Counted from the first letter of the stretch, positions 1 to 12,686 are shown. The stretch is DNA of 64,000 nucleotides from Lenzites betulinus (GCA_022264855.1 JABYQU010000048.1:265590-329589), one strand, 5' to 3'. Notes: a model not told the origin generated them from the letters alone. Translations and numbers: made by a program.

Positions 1-1706
1 TCCGGTTGTTCCGATCTGAGTATGTATGCCGATGAGTCATGGAGAGTATGTTCACCGTCAATCTCGGAAGCATATATATACCAGAAGTTATCCTCGAAAT
101 GGACTATATGGACCGACGCCAAGGGCGTCGATGATTTTGCTAAGGATATTCAGTGTAGTCGCAACTGATAACATTAGTCTTGTATCATGGTATTAAAAGT
201 ACCGTAGTACTAGCTTTACACGTCCGGCATAGCAACAGGATACGCTAAGTACTGCATAGCGCATGCATTGCTACACAGCGTAACCAGACGCATGAAGTCG
301 GGCTTGTCATACACAACAAGACAATGGCGGAACGATTCCGGCTCAGTCCCGCCGGTGCGATAGAAAACCGTGGATGACTTCTGTGATGGTGATCGTCATT
401 TGCCTCGAACATTAATAATAGTATGATGGGTGCGTACCTCCTCCCAGTGCAGAGTCCAGCTGTTCGACGCCATGTCAATCGACACAGGAAAGTGGTCGAC
501 CGGCGGGTATATGTGGAGTGTCCCTGGATGGGTCTGAGGGGTTACAATCGGTTGAAGAAACGTAACCACTTACATTGCGAACACCCCTGGGGTGCGGGGT
601 GCATCTCTGTTACTACCAGTGCCACTTTTAGCCACTGAGAGACCCTCTCCCCACCAGATATCGTAGCGTAGAACACGTTCGCCAAGGAGAGCTTCTGGTA
701 TACGCTTACACATGATCAGGATCAGCGCACGGTACGAACAGAGACCACGACCTACGAGGTTTCCTGAGCATCCGACATATCCAAGTGTGCCGACGATGGA
801 CGTTAACAGCGCAAGCGTGGGTGAAGTTTGACGAAGGCCAGCGTGATTGCGGTTCAGTAGCTAGTATGTGTCGCGGAACCGACCGTTCGCCAATATCCAA
901 GGCAAAATCCGCCTCCGCGTAAGGTGGATTAAACATGCGCTCTGCTGGCAAACATCACAGTGATGGGAGCTAATGTGTACAGGTTAAGGGGACGGACAGC
1001 GGACGAGCTAGACCTGGGTCTTCGGAGGTGTGTCACTGGGTGCGCAACATGCAGCTCCGCACATTTCTCTATGGAACCAAATTCAGTGATCGAGATCGCG
1101 TAAGTGGAGAAAGGAAGGGCTGCCATACTCGCAACTGCTACTGTTGCCGTGCGCAGGATTATACGATGGTTTCGCAGTCCTTGGTCATAATCTTTGGAAG
1201 CGATAGTCCGCGTTGACCGGGTCGGTCCACATGATCATCGAGATGATATTTGGCGCTCGGCTTGTTAGTGTGCTCGGCGCTTAACTCTTAGTAGTGTTCT
1301 ACCGACTTGTCTTCTGTGAGTAACAAGTGGGGACACCCCGAATTCGCACATCATACTAACAGGTACTCCCACCCCGTAATCAATGAGGCCCTTCTAAGCG
1401 AAGCTCCAACGCTTAAGGAACACCGCCGTAATGATGGCTGCGTGCATAGAGGGCACCCCAAACCAAACCCCTGGGCAGGGAACTAGTCGGTGGGGTCCCT
1501 GAAGTTCGCTCGGTCTATGGGGAACTTTTGAGCTGACGTCGGTTATGAACGTCAGGTATGAACTGAAGATCCGTCTTGTTAACATAGCATGTCGACGTGT
1601 AGCTCTCTGACGCCCGGTCGGTCTACGCCGTCTTCGCAAGGTAAAGTTCCCCATCCTTGATTACTTCCCACCACCACCGACTCATTTGCTGTAGACATAG
1701 ACAACT
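1..1706. other. Intergenic, no gene seen
   Basis: No open frame longer than about 86 codons with family-like composition, no tRNA arm pair and no terminal repeat was recognised. Only short chance frames occur on both strands. Upstream of the F-box gene at 1707 no clear TATA box is visible. Confidence 0.5.
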
Positions 1707-2882
1707 ATGGCACCTGCAGCGTCGACGCTTCTCTCTATCTCTACCGCCGTCTCTGGGCTGGGAGGTGCCCGCTTACCGGAAGACGTCCTGCTTGACATCG
1801 CCTCTTACGTCTCCCCCGACTCTCTCAATGCTTTGCTGCGAACTTGCAAGCGATTCTACGGTATCGTTGTGCCATTGCTTTACCACACCATCTACTTGGA
1901 CATCCGCCCCATTGGTTACGTCGTGGATGGAGATTATCCCAGGGCGTTCCGTCTACTGGCGTGTCTCCTCAGCACCCTGCCCCACTACACCACGCAGATG
2001 CATTCTCCCCGGTTCCTCCCCCAGTTTGTCCGGACCATCTCATACAGGTGTGATTACATGGAGGAAAACCTCCGCGGTCTCCCGATGCTTGCCATCCTCT
2101 TGCGTTTCACTCCCTATCTCCGCCACCTCCAAATCGACATAGACCCAGATTCCGTCCCTCTTGGCCTCGATCTGCTGCACCGTCGTGGAATCATTCGATC
2201 ACCGCCTTCCACGGCCATCGACGTTATCGACATGCCATCTGCCACCTCTCTGACCCTACCACATCTCCAGAGTGTGCGTTCGACGTGGTCGAAAATCCTG
2301 GCGGCGCTATTGCAGTGGCGCCCCGTACAGACGGCGGTGCTAGACTGGGCCACGTCGTTGGAGGACCTGGCCGTTCTTTTCCCATTCACGCTTAGTACAA
2401 CTCCGAACCATATGACGCGGTTGGCGTTGAGCCTCGTTGCTGAAGAAGAAGACTTTGATCCCATTCTTCGTGCTATCGCGTTGACGTTCCCCGAACTGGA
2501 GCACCTTGCGATTCGTTGTGCAACCCGGGCCTCCGCCATATTGTTACCTGTCAGTAATTCTTGTATTCATGCATTTCGCACATCACTAACGATTATATAG
2601 ACTGCAATCGAGTTCTTGGCACTCGAACCCGTGTCATTGCACAAACTGCGTACTCTCAGCGTCAACCATGTCTCAACTCGGGGGAATTACGCTCAGCTCA
2701 TGGAGAGTGTCTTCGGTAACATCCACATAGTGGGTGCTATTCGTCCGCATTTTCGACAGCTCATTTGCGGCAAGGTCATGGCGGCGAGGGTCAACGAGTT
2801 TTCGATGGAATGGATGCTTGACCGATGCATAGACACACGCGCATGGAGGTGGATTAATCGTAGTCGTTTCCCTTGGATGTAA
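1707..2882 (+). CDS. F-box-like protein, 374 aa, two exons
   Basis: Exons 1707-2549 and 2601-2882, joined by a phase-0 GT-AG intron (2550-2600) with a CTAAC branch site just before its 3' end. Splicing at 2550 removes the in-frame stop that would otherwise end the first exon, and gives 374 residues. Residues about 23-65 (LPEDVLLDIASYV followed by a run of Leu, Cys and Lys/Arg and ending in LYHTIYLD) have the F-box shape of basidiomycete F-box proteins. The rest is rich in leucine and aligned to no motif I can name; it probably supplies the substrate-binding part. Such proteins act as SCF ubiquitin-ligase adaptors through Skp1. Large families of them are typical of Agaricomycetes. The F-box assignment is by motif shape only; the gene model is strong. 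Confidence 0.72.
2550..2600 (+). other. Intron of F-box gene
   Basis: GTCAGT donor and ATATAG acceptor, with a CTAAC branch site about 10 nt from the acceptor. Phase 0. Without splicing the frame ends at a TAG that overlaps the acceptor. Confidence 0.7.
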
Positions 2883-3684
2883 CGGATCGATGTTCTATTC
2901 ATGCGTGTATATCTCTATGTCTTCGAACAGGTGTCTTAGAACGTCATCGCAAATCTCATCACTGTAAGGAAGCGGTGCTGCGGCAGCTTAGCTCAGTATG
3001 TGATGTTAGCGCCCGCCGCGGCGCACCAAAGGATACCGCCCTTCTCCCCTCTTTCCTCCAGTTCCGACGTCCACGTCTTGGTCGAATCGCCAAGGCGTCG
3101 TTGCAATTACATCCGACGAAGCCCCCTCCTGGCGATGGGCGACATCGCCCGATATGACCGCCTTCTGAACTGCGGTAGGCCATTCTTGGGCTGCTGATCA
3201 GATCAGAGCGACCTTCAAAGCTCATCTGTAGTTCAGTTGTGGACGATCTCGCTTCTCGCGTTCAAATGGGGTAACATCGCATTTATTCCGGGGTGGCCGC
3301 CCTCGTATGAGTAAATTGAAGGTAAGTCCTACAACACCGAAATCCAGCGCTGGACTAATCCTTTCGTCAATCGGCTCATCGCTGGAACAGCGTCCAGACG
3401 CGCGAAGCGACAATCAAAGCATTTTGGCCTTGTTTTCCAGGGTCTTGGAGCCGTTGATGTCGTACGGCCGGTCCCCAATCACGTCAGTCCGTGTTGTCAG
3501 ATGGATGGTGTATCATACGTTGCTAACCAAGGTTTTCTCCTCAGGGTACTTTCTCGACGCCAACGTAGCGAGAAGCCTATGCTCTGGTGGGTGAGGGGCT
3601 GCTAATGTTCGTTATTCAACGGGGCATTGTATATAGGCTCTGTACGTAGTTGAGATAGTGTCTCATCGCTGTCTTTTTTCACTC
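2883..3684. other. Intergenic and promoter of next gene
   Basis: No supported gene. A 95-codon frame at 3307-3594 has no family features. A TATA box (TATATAG, 3630-3636) lies 49 nt upstream of the ATG at 3685. Confidence 0.45.
3630..3636 (+). promoter_or_regulatory. TATA box of the ISGS-family gene
   Basis: TATATAG preceded by ATTG, 49 nt before the start codon at 3685. This is a normal spacing for a fungal TATA promoter. Confidence 0.5.
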
Positions 3685-4975
3685 ATGGCGACGGCAGAAT
3701 TGCTCAACTTCCCCACTCCATTCGAACGCTTTCTACTCAGCGCCCCGGATGACGTCGTCGACAGGTTCTTCTCAGGCTGGTCCGCCGACTTGATACTGTG
3801 CCTTCGGTGCCTTAACTCCAGCATCTTTATGGGCGTTGAAGCATACTGTGCCCGCGCCTGGAGCATCGAAAGATCGTTTGACAGGTGGTTTTTCAACGTC
3901 GCTAACTTTCTAGAGATCCTGGAAGCTTCCGGCGGGATAGTTTCTGGGTCGGAGGCTCAACAGCACCTTGCACGCCATGAGTTCCGAGGCACGGACCTGG
4001 ACATCTATCTGCCATACCACGGTTTACTCGGTATGGGGCGGTGGTTGAAGCAACAGGGCTTCCTGTACCAGCCGTCAGCGGGCAAGCATATCCTATTCGA
4101 TGCAGCGGCCATCATGTATGCATCTGCAGCGAGTATGGAGGTCAGGGCACGTGGCAAGACGGGCTCTAATGGCTCACACCCGTACTCTACCTTCAACTTT
4201 ATTCGCCCGGAGAAAGACGCCTTCAAGCTCCTAGGCATGGACGGGGCTCTCGTCCAGCTGATTGTTGTACGTGGCAACCCGGTGGACTTCTTGGTCGAGA
4301 ACTTCCATTCCAGTACGTTCTCTCGTTCTACCTTCGTGCATTGCTCATGTCTTTGCTTCAGCTGGCGTTATGAACTACATCAACAGCAAATGCGCCGTAT
4401 CTCTATTCCCGCGCTCTACCTTCGTCGATCGGTACTCCTTTGTGTGCCAGGATACGTCACAAAATGCGTTTCTTCACGAGGCGTGGATGGCCAAGTACCG
4501 TCGTCGAGGGTTTTCGGTGATTGGCTCAACGGATGGTCTGCCAAGCTCAGTCGAAATTCGCCAGTGGAGTCGCACGATTGGCGATCATTTGACGTGGATT
4601 ATGCCGCACGTTAGGTCTTGTACGTTGTTCTTTACCCATCTCTCTCAGGTTGTGGAATGCTTCTGATATCTTTGCACAGATCCTTCGAAGAAGACGGAAC
4701 GTCTCATACCGAATGGTAGTCAATTTGAGGTCCTTACGCTGGCCAGCGGTGTCGTGGCCAGAGGCGCGTCTCTCCGGGTAGGCCCTAAATTCTTGTACAG
4801 GTGAGTCTCTTCGGCTCCGTCGACGCAAACGTCTTCCATAGAAGCTGAATAGCGTCGTAGTTCGACCGCGGTAATCATCACGGGCACGGACTACGGACAT
4901 TATCGCTCAGTCGAGACCTCTGCCGCGTTTAACGACTTGACCCATGGGTGGACTTCAGAGGACGACGACGACTAA
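3685..4975 (+). CDS. F-box/ISGS-type nucleotidyltransferase-like protein, 373 aa
   Basis: Four exons: 3685-4312, 4362-4619, 4680-4800 and 4861-4975. All three introns (49, 60 and 60 nt) have GT-AG ends and restore one frame of 373 residues ending in an acidic tail. The N-terminus (about 21-60) is F-box-like. Residues 85-110 contain VSGSEA, then TDLDIYL. A glycine-serine motif followed by D-x-D (D104, D106) is the nucleotidyltransferase-fold signature of a large, uncharacterised Agaricomycete family. The splice at 4312/4362 rebuilds the family motif FHST-GVMNYI, which supports the gene model. The second half (SLFPRSTF, then the C-terminal strand region) also fits the family. Function is unknown; metal-dependent nucleotidyl transfer is only inferred from the fold. 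A TATA box lies at 3630. Confidence 0.78.
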
Positions 4976-6481
4976 AGCAGCGCGCATGTGAGTCACCGTC
5001 CTTTCATGTACATGTGGTGTTGTCTGATTACTTCATTCTTTCTTAGAAGGCTGAGTTCATTGACAATAGCATCGCCCGTTCAGCCACAGGCCATCTTAGA
5101 CTTCTTGATATGTCCTACATAGACTTATATTGTTGTTCTACAAACTCGTATAATTGAGGATGTGTTTGAACCGTAACGCGCATAACTGAGGTCCTGTCGT
5201 GTCTATGCAACCGGTCATGCTTTACGCGGCCGTGCACTACTGCGCGCCCTAGTCCATCTCCATATGTATGGATCTCAGTTATTGGTGCTCCTCGAAGTAT
5301 GAAAGTCTGCTCATTATATTGTTCTAACGTTGTAGTACCTGACACAGTCGAGAGCTCATATGGGTGAGCTCGAACCCGCATGCGCGGTGCGTGTGTAACG
5401 TGCACAAGTCTCAGTGTACCCGCATAATCCCATGTGTTCAGTGCTCTCTGGGATTGTTTCAAAGCCCAATACAACGTCCATAATTGTATTCTATAGCAAT
5501 ACCAGAGGTATTGATCTCGAACGAACAGATATTGCACGATGTTTAGAGATCTATGACACTACTAATTGACTTCCGGGGTTTGCCCCGCAACTGGCCATAC
5601 CCCCACACTCAGCATGAATGTAACCTGGTCAAAGGCGATCAATAAGTTAAGCATTTAAGGAACATGTACACTCACTGTCGTTGAATTGTACACGTCCGTA
5701 AGGTAAGCCAGATAAAATGTTGGGGACCGCTGCCGTACGATGCATACTTGCACACGCCGAGTGATTCGATGAGCTACGATTGTTAGCAGACAGAGAGCGG
5801 TACATAGCAAAGGAACGCACTGTGCCTATAGCGAACATGACCAACGCCCTCCGTCAAAATGTTCATGCACATCGTGTGGCACGCTAGACATCCACGGAAG
5901 ACGTGTTGCAGAATAGCCGCGTGGGGGAGGCTCAAGTCGCGATTCATGCGTGGAGAATGAGCCAAGTGTGCCATACTGGGTTCGACTGTTGGGGCGAGGG
6001 AATGGGACGACTGTTGAGCAATGAGGTACTACGTACGAAACTTAGACCCAGCTGCGTGTGTATGCCCCAAGTGGCTTTCTGCCTCAGATCTCATATCTTA
6101 GATCTTGACAATGGGGACATTCGTTCGAACCGAGGACGGTGTCGTCTGGAGATACTGAAAATGTCAGGTGAGGACCGCGCATGAGGGCCACAATGGGGTA
6201 AAACTTTGGTAGGGTAGTAACGAGTCTGGGGTTCGCGCCAGTTGTTCGGTATAGGATCCCGATTGGATCAAGCGCGTCTACCACGAGGTTCGGACTCCGG
6301 ATTGGTCAATCGCACACTGGCGTCTTGCCTCCCAGGTCGTTCTTCGTTCTTCGCAAACGATCCCCAAGTTCAAACCTCAGTTCTGAGCCCTTTGTATGGT
6401 GTATATAACCCCCTCAGGACGGACGATGTTCCGACAATCCACTGTGGAATTTTCTCCATCTACCGTCGCTTTCTTGCCACC
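4976..6481. other. Intergenic
   Basis: No supported gene. The longest minus-strand frame (5115-5537) has no ATG start and no family features. A TATA box at 6402-6408 belongs to the gene starting at 6482. Confidence 0.45.
6402..6408 (+). promoter_or_regulatory. TATA box of the unknown-family gene
   Basis: TATATAA followed by CCCC, 74 nt upstream of the ATG at 6482, which itself has a CCACC start context. Confidence 0.55.
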
Positions 6482-7551
6482 ATGACCTCCGGTGTCATCA
6501 AAACTTCTCAGCAGCTTGACCATGCTCTTCGATACTGGAAGAGCTTCACTTTTAACGACTGGTATATCAAGCTGAAAGATGCGGTTGACTCGTTAGCCAC
6601 GGAGAAGCCGATTGCGGAGCCTCGCATGGAATACTCGGCACGATGGATGGTACGTCAATCCAGGTTTTGCCTAGATGTTCCTGTAATTGACTTTCACTCT
6701 TAAAGCTTTGCTTGGCCGAGAATAAGCTTGGGAACCAGGACGCCATATTTCACACCGCCGCGGTGTGGGTATGGGGCTCTAACCTTGAGACGGGAAACTT
6801 TGTCCCTCGAGGGGAGACTGCCCCGTCTACCGGCAAGCTCTCGGAGAGCCGCATGTAAGTGTTATATATGATACGTCCGCTTGGATACTCACGATGGATT
6901 GTTAGGCAAGATACAGCGAACAACATGTGCCAGTTCTCCTATGCCGTCGACACCTCGAACGATAAGACACTGTACGAAGCGCAAAAGGTGAGCAGAACAT
7001 TGGTTGCCCCGCTACGAGGTTCTGACGTAAGCGATAGGCATTCGAAAAGCAAATTTGCAAGACGGATGGCTTTAATCGTACTCAGAAGCCTCGCCGCAAA
7101 TGGCAGGAAGGTGAAGGGTCGTACGACGCGACTTACATTTTCGTCGCGCAAATGTTTGTCCGGCGCGGGTTTTACACCTGGAAGAAGGAGCTTACGCTTG
7201 TGTACGAGCTTCATCCATGGATCAGAGAAGCTACTGCCCAAGGCAAGCAGTTCTTCGCAAACCCCGATCGTCCGGAAGTCTTCAAGGTCGTCGATGGGCA
7301 GCTTCGCCCTATCTCGGAGTGTACGCCGCCGGGGTTGCTATACGGGGATTTACTCTGGATTAGTTTCGTCGTGGAGTTCATCGTGAGCTCAAACGCCTGG
7401 AACCCAAACTTTATCCCCGTCGAAATCGTTCGCGTTGGTAGGGTCTCGCCGGATTTGGTGCTGGCGAAGTCATCCCCCGGTGCCGATGCCGAGTCCGAGA
7501 GCAACGACGTCGCTCTTCCCACCCGACGCCAACGTCTGCAGGCAGGCCAGT
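6482..7551 (+). pseudogene. Unknown Agaricomycete family protein, 5' part, split by a foldback element
   Basis: Exons 6482-6649, 6706-6854, 6906-6987 and 7038-about 7551. Introns of 56, 51 and 50 nt have GT-AG ends and consistent phases, giving roughly 270 residues. I recognise the pattern (YLELHPWIR-like core, then LLWISFVVEFIV and NFIPVEIVRVGRVSPD) as an expanded family of polypores without a known function; no catalytic motif is visible. The frame then runs into the foldback element at 7552, which adds about 20 foreign residues and a stop at 7614-7616. The missing C-terminal part resumes at 9944 in a compatible frame. Either the gene is inactivated or a shortened protein is made. The call as a family member is from memory; the exon structure is read directly. 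Confidence 0.6.
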
Positions 7552-8215
7552 CAGCTGCTGTTGTAGGAATGATACATCAGGAACCGGCTAATGGCGTGCG
7601 CCGCGATACAAAGTAAACCGGCTGGTTTCGTGATGTATCACGAAACCGCCGGAACCTCCGAAAAGGGCCCCGGGACCTTCCTAATTAGGCAGGTAGCCCC
7701 GGGGAGGCCTGTTATCTCCCCAGAGATAACAGATATGTCCAGATAAGGCTGATTATGTCTTATCTCTTTAGATTGACTTCTTATCTCATCTCCCTGGCCT
7801 CAATAGCCTCGCTATCTGGGCGCTTATTTGGCGTTTTGGTGCGCACATCCTCCTCCTTCCTCCCCCCCTGGCTCACTCAGTTCCTACCCAATCAGGCTCT
7901 ATGTAGGCTTGTTCCAAACACGTTTTCAAGGCGAAAAATCGTACATAGGTTTCAAAGGATACAGGTAAGTACTTACATATGCAGTATAGGTACTACCAGG
8001 GCGATCAAAGCGACGCAAAATGGGCAATAGCTCGCCCGTTTCGCGTCGCGCAGATGCGTACAAGGGCTCCCTAGAATCATGCGTGCAGTGCGGTTCTAAC
8101 GAGCCCTTGCGCGCGCGAAACGGCCCAGGCGTTCCCGAGGTATGCACTCTCCTCCCAGACAGCAGCACACCTGGGAGCATCTGGGCCATTTCTCCTCCAA
8201 TACCCATCAGACAGC
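7552..8215 (+). repeat. FB-1 left inverted arm
   Basis: Reverse complement of 9289-9943 with only occasional mismatches or single-base gaps. It includes a hairpin at about 8061-8109 whose arms contain the AAGGGCTC / GAGCCCTT pair. Confidence 0.75.
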
Positions 8216-9288
8216 CCTGATATTTTATCTGCAGATGCTCTACCACTATCAAGACACACTGGCATAGTTAAACACCCAAACTGGAGGGCTTTCAAGACGT
8301 CCTAAAGCCACTTTCAGAACATATCCCCCCTCCTTCCCTTCGCTTTTCCTTCTCCATCCTGCACAGCTGCGCCAGCGCTCTCTACACCTACATATGTATT
8401 CCACACACATTCCTGTATATACAAGATCTCAGGATGCCTCGACCTAAAATGAATACCATATTCGCATTTTTCATTCCCCAAAGCCTGCCCTGTGGTCGCC
8501 CTACATATCCAGATTGCATCATAGAAACACCTAGGACATGTAGCTACAGTATGTAGCTCTCCAATGCAAAAAGAATGATGACAATCGCTGAAGAAACGAA
8601 TGAGATATTAGTTTTAGACTGATAGTGTACCTACTTTATGCTTACCAGTGCCCCGGTGCTGTGAGACGCGTCTCACACTGTCTTGCAGTATACAGCTGTG
8701 CAGTAACACAGTCTACTCACCTCAGACACATCTCATGTAGCTCGCTCATTTCTCCGCCGAATATTATGATCCAAGCTGTGTTCTGTGCGTATTTCTGACG
8801 TGGATACAATGGTATAGTTTATTTTATTATCGCTTGCCTGGATCATTTGCTATGAAGCATTCCATACCCACACTGATAAGGGACTAGAAGCATGAGTTCG
8901 GCGCCGATTACAATATGGAAGGCGTCGTTAGATGCGGGTATTCTGGAGGAACACATTGAAAGAAGAACCAACAGGATAGCATGAGTGCTTACAAAGATAT
9001 TGAGGTCTCAGTCTGAATATGAGTTCATAGTCGCTTTTTTGTACTTCAGAAAGTTCTGCATGCATTTAGGGGCTGTAAAGCGGTGGGAAAATATATTGTA
9101 TGTGTCCAGTAACATGTGGGGTATGTATAACAAGTTACAGGGCTGTATGCATGGATGGAAAAGGGGGAGTGGAGGCCCTGGGTGGGTGGCCACAGCACAC
9201 CCTCCCTGGCTCAAATCATAGTCTACAAAAGCACAGAATGTACTTCAATACATTAGTACAAGGTGTACACAAATTTGGAGAGAGGTTT

Positions 9289-9943
9289 GTTAAGTATTGA
9301 AGGAGAAATGGCCCAGGTGCTTCCAGATGTGCTGCTCTCTGGGAGGAGAGCGCATAACTCAGGAACGCCTGGGTCGTTTTGCGCGCGCAAGGGCTCGTTA
9401 GAACCGCGCTACACGCATGATTCTAGGAGCCCTTGTACGCATCTGCGCGACGCGAAACGGGCGAGCTATTGCCCATTTTGCGTCGCTTTGATCGCCCTGG
9501 TAGTACCTATACTGCATATGTAAGTACTTACCTGTATCCTTTGAAACCTATGTACGATTTTTCGCCTTGAAAACGTGTTTGGAACAAGCCTACATAGAGC
9601 CTGATTGGGTAGGAACTGAGTGAGCCAGGGGGGAGGAAGGAGGAGGATGTGCGCACCAAAACGCCAAATAAGCGCCCAGATAGCGAGGCTATTGAGGCCA
9701 GGGAGATGAGATAAGAAGTCAATCTAAAGAGATAAGACATAATCAGCCTTATCTGGACATATCTGTTATCTCTGGGGAGATAACAGGCCTCCCCGGGGCT
9801 ACCTGCCTAATTAGGAAGGTCCCGGGGCCCTTTTCGGAGGTTCCGGCGGTTTCGTGATACATCACGAAACCAGCCGGTTTACTTTGTATCGCGGCGCACG
9901 CCATTAGCCGGTTCCTGATGTATCAGGACTACATCAGATGGTG
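9289..9943 (-). repeat. FB-1 right inverted arm
   Basis: Inverted partner of 7552-8215. The last 24 nt are more diverged from the left end (about six mismatches) than the rest of the arm. Confidence 0.75.
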
Positions 9944-10833
9944 TTGCCTTCACATCTTCTAAGCCCCAGGTCGCGAATGCGGCCCGCGTTGAAGGTGCCG
10001 TTCAGGCATCGGTGACGACCGACCAGCCCGCCGGAGGTGCCATATCTGACATGCTCCGTACTGAACTCAGTGGATGCGCATCGGAGAAATCTTCCGCCCA
10101 GTTCCCTGCCGAGGGACTCGTCGCGTCGGAGCGGGAGTCACCCAAGATACGTCCGGCCGAAGGACCTGCTGCCAACCGTCCGGATACTCCGGACGACATT
10201 TGCCCTTACGAGCTCGAATTGGCGTCACCGCCGTATGGAAATGCGATCCCTTTACCGGACTTTATCGATAGCATTGAGTGCTTGACATTCGCGTCGTTTC
10301 GTCTAGCTAACATCAGATAATAGCCCTCTTCTTATCATGGCAAGCAGGCCTCCCATTCTAAGGGGCTCGATGATATGGCAAACCAAGTCAATGGTATGCA
10401 CGACGAGGATCATCGTTTGAACCCCGGGCTGACTCGCCCATCGTTCACCGTAGCTCAAGCGTCATCTCCGCGTACGCCTAGTCAAGAGACTGTTCAGTCG
10501 GGGACCGAAGAGGACGATGCGTCCCCTTCATCCGTTCAGGACAACTCCCAAACTCCTTTGAAAGCGAGTCCCTTCCTGGGCACAATCGAAGAAATTCTGG
10601 GCATCACGCCCGTGGTTGGGCCGGAGAATAATCTTGATCGCACTCATTTGTCCCCCAGTACACCTGCCGACGCACGTCCTGTGCAGCCATCCCCTGTGAA
10701 GCGAAAGCGGCCAGACTCACAGGCTGTGTCCCATCGGACCAAGCGGTCTGCGATAAGCACTGACTCGCACACGGAAACCAACGGTCGCGTCCTCCGCAGT
10801 CGGGTTGTGGGCAAAGGTCAAGGTCGTCGGTAA
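9944..10833 (+). pseudogene. 3' part of the split unknown-family gene
   Basis: From the foldback border an open frame runs through to a TAA at 10318-10320 (VTTDQPAGG to ANIR). The same frame re-opens after the stops and continues to 10833 (ATG at 10375; ends KGQGRR before TAA). Both pieces are polar, low-complexity and end in a basic patch with a KRKRP motif that could be a nuclear localisation signal. I could not find a phase-compatible intron to remove the stops at 10318-10323, so this part may be decayed. Joining the last codon before 7552 to 9944 keeps the frame, which is why I treat it as the same gene. Confidence 0.45.
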
Positions 10834-11792
10834 TTAGATTAGAAGTTTCAATAGAATTAGTGTCTCGAACACATAGAGTCTTCGCCTGTATCAATCTGTG
10901 TCAAAGCGATATGTTTAAATTCTGTCTGTATCTTTCCGGCATTGGTTTTGATTGGTGATGGGGTGGCCCCAATGTCAGTTTTTGAGTCCTTCTATTAGTT
11001 CGTCTGCCTCTTTGCCTGGGCCGATGTCAGTAGTAGGTACTGGTGCTGCGTGAGCCTAGTCCCAACGAACCTTTAGTCACTTCATCTCGCTACCTGCCCA
11101 CGATGCTTCCAACTGTTTATGTGGCAACCTAAGCGTTGACTGTATACAGGACTTCGCGCCGTTCACCTTTTGTTGGTACAATGGTGTAGTGGGTAGTGGC
11201 CGTGTGGCTGTGTATGAGAGTGGAATCATCATGGGCGTCGTTCAACGTTCAATCCTGGTTATGGGAACATTTTTGTCTCAATTTCTGTGTGAGCGCGAGC
11301 ACCCTTGTGGTGTGACGATTTCAACATTTTTCAAACACAATCGACTCTGGTCCGTGTTCTAAGTTTGTTATGCTTATCTCTGTTCATTTCTATACATATT
11401 GTTGTATCTGACGACACATTTAGTAATATGCAAGGAATAATTTCGTGTTAACTAGCCCCGATCTCACAGAGAGTCTACCACAGCTCATTATACAAACAAG
11501 ACCGCGGGGTTAGCACCTCAGTTCTCCTTGGTTACTTGATTGACGCTGCTCAGACTGTCACAGGGTAGTTTATATCTCTAATAGTGTGTGTGTACAACTT
11601 ACGGTAGCTTGATTAGCCTTTTCCCATGAATAGGGCATGATATAATGACAAATCGGAGGCCCTGTGACACTGTGATCAATCAAGGGAGTATGTGGCTCAT
11701 GTATGGCTTACCTCAATGACATCGTGTTCAACAACTACACCAATATGAGCTTTTCCTCCTGCCAGGTAGAAGACCTTAGAACAAATCTAAAT
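10834..11792. other. Intergenic, AT-rich, nothing recognised
   Basis: No frame above 60 codons with a protein-like composition and no repeat shared with other parts of the window. Confidence 0.5.
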
Positions 11793-12328
11793 CAGCAGCT
11801 GTTGTAACAATGATGCATCAAATCCCGTACGCGCCCAGGACGCGTTATGCACCACAGGCCGTACGTTAGCGCCTTAAATAAGCGCCCATCTGAGTTACAA
11901 TATAACCTTCCCAATAAGGCAGTTGACCCCGGCAAGCCCAGCAGGGCCTGTTATCAGCTTTGATAACAGGCGCTTTTTATCACTCCTTCCAAAAATGGTA
12001 TGTACTAGTATCTCTTATCTCCTCAGCGCTTTTTTGATCATATCTGTGTATCTATCTAATCTCTAGGGCGCTTTTTTGGCCATTTCCGGCCTCCTCCTCC
12101 TCGGCTAATGGGAGCTTAGGTATGCCCCTCCTCCCTTGCTCTATCTTGCTCATTTCTCACCCGTTTTGCTTTGTTCTTTTTGCATTAGGTGGCGTTTTTA
12201 CATGCGATCAAAACGCGCCCCTACTGAAGGCATACGGTAAGCTACAAGTAAATTCGCAAAAAACGCACAGATTGGGCGCTTCCAGGACAAATCGGCTCAC
12301 CGCAGGACCAGTTTGCGTCGCACCGTGG

Positions 12329-12385
12329 TCGCGCTGGGCTCGTTCGAAAGAGATTATCCGTCGCTTTCGAACGAGCCCAGCGCGA
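12329..12385. repeat. Perfect 22-bp hairpin in FB-2
   Basis: 12329-12350 is the exact reverse complement of 12364-12385 with a 13-nt loop. The arms contain GCGCTGGGCTCGTTCGAA. Confidence 0.9.
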
Positions 12386-12410
12386 CGTGATTCTGACCAG
12401 AACCCGTCGA

Positions 12411-12442
12411 GATGTCCTCCTGCCAATGGGCAGGAGGACATC
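12411..12442. repeat. Perfect 14-bp hairpin in FB-2
   Basis: GATGTCCTCCTGCC at 12411-12424 pairs with 12429-12442 across an AATG loop. The same hairpin recurs at 13614-13644 with one base changed. Confidence 0.9.
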
Positions 12443-12621
12443 CTGCGATATCTCCACCAATTTGCAGCCGTTTCCCTTCGTTCTTCTTCACGATTGTACC
12501 CGCTGATGTCTGAAACACAGATCTACCATTCGTTCTGTGCAAAACCGAGGTGGAATTGCCCTAGGAGGAACGAGCACTGGACGCCTCCACAGGCAATTGC
12601 CTTGCGAGCTGTGCCCCAATC

Positions 12622-12686
12622 GCGGCGCAAAGTACACCGTTGGAAAGCGGTGTTCAGCCGCTTTCCGGCGATGTACTTTGCGCCGC
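12622..12686. repeat. Two-part hairpin in FB-2
   Basis: Outer arms GCGGCGCAAAGTAC (12622-12635) and 12673-12686 pair perfectly. An inner stem GGAAAGCGG (12642-12650) pairs with 12658-12666. A similar two-part hairpin lies at about 13361-13421. Confidence 0.85.

Larger units (their letters stand above)
7552..9943. mobile_element. Foldback element FB-1, 2.4 kb, palindrome-rich, non-coding
   Basis: Two arms of about 0.65 kb (7552-8215 and 9289-9943) are near-perfect inverted copies: the same 37-codon stretch can be read identically from 7755 on the plus strand and from 9740 on the minus strand before a one-base difference. The outer ends are CAGCTGCTGTTGTAGG on the left and a diverged version on the right, matching the ends of the second copy at 11793-14278. 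The arms contain shorter palindromes, for example near 7625-7648 and 7711-7735, plus a G/C-rich block. The central 1.07 kb is AT-richer and has no ORF. No transposase is encoded, so it is non-autonomous. I see no clear target-site duplication, so exact borders are uncertain by about 10-20 nt. It lies inside an exon. Confidence 0.72.

Noticed and set aside
5115..5537. 140-codon minus-strand frame
   Set aside because: No ATG start, no recognisable pattern and no promoter.
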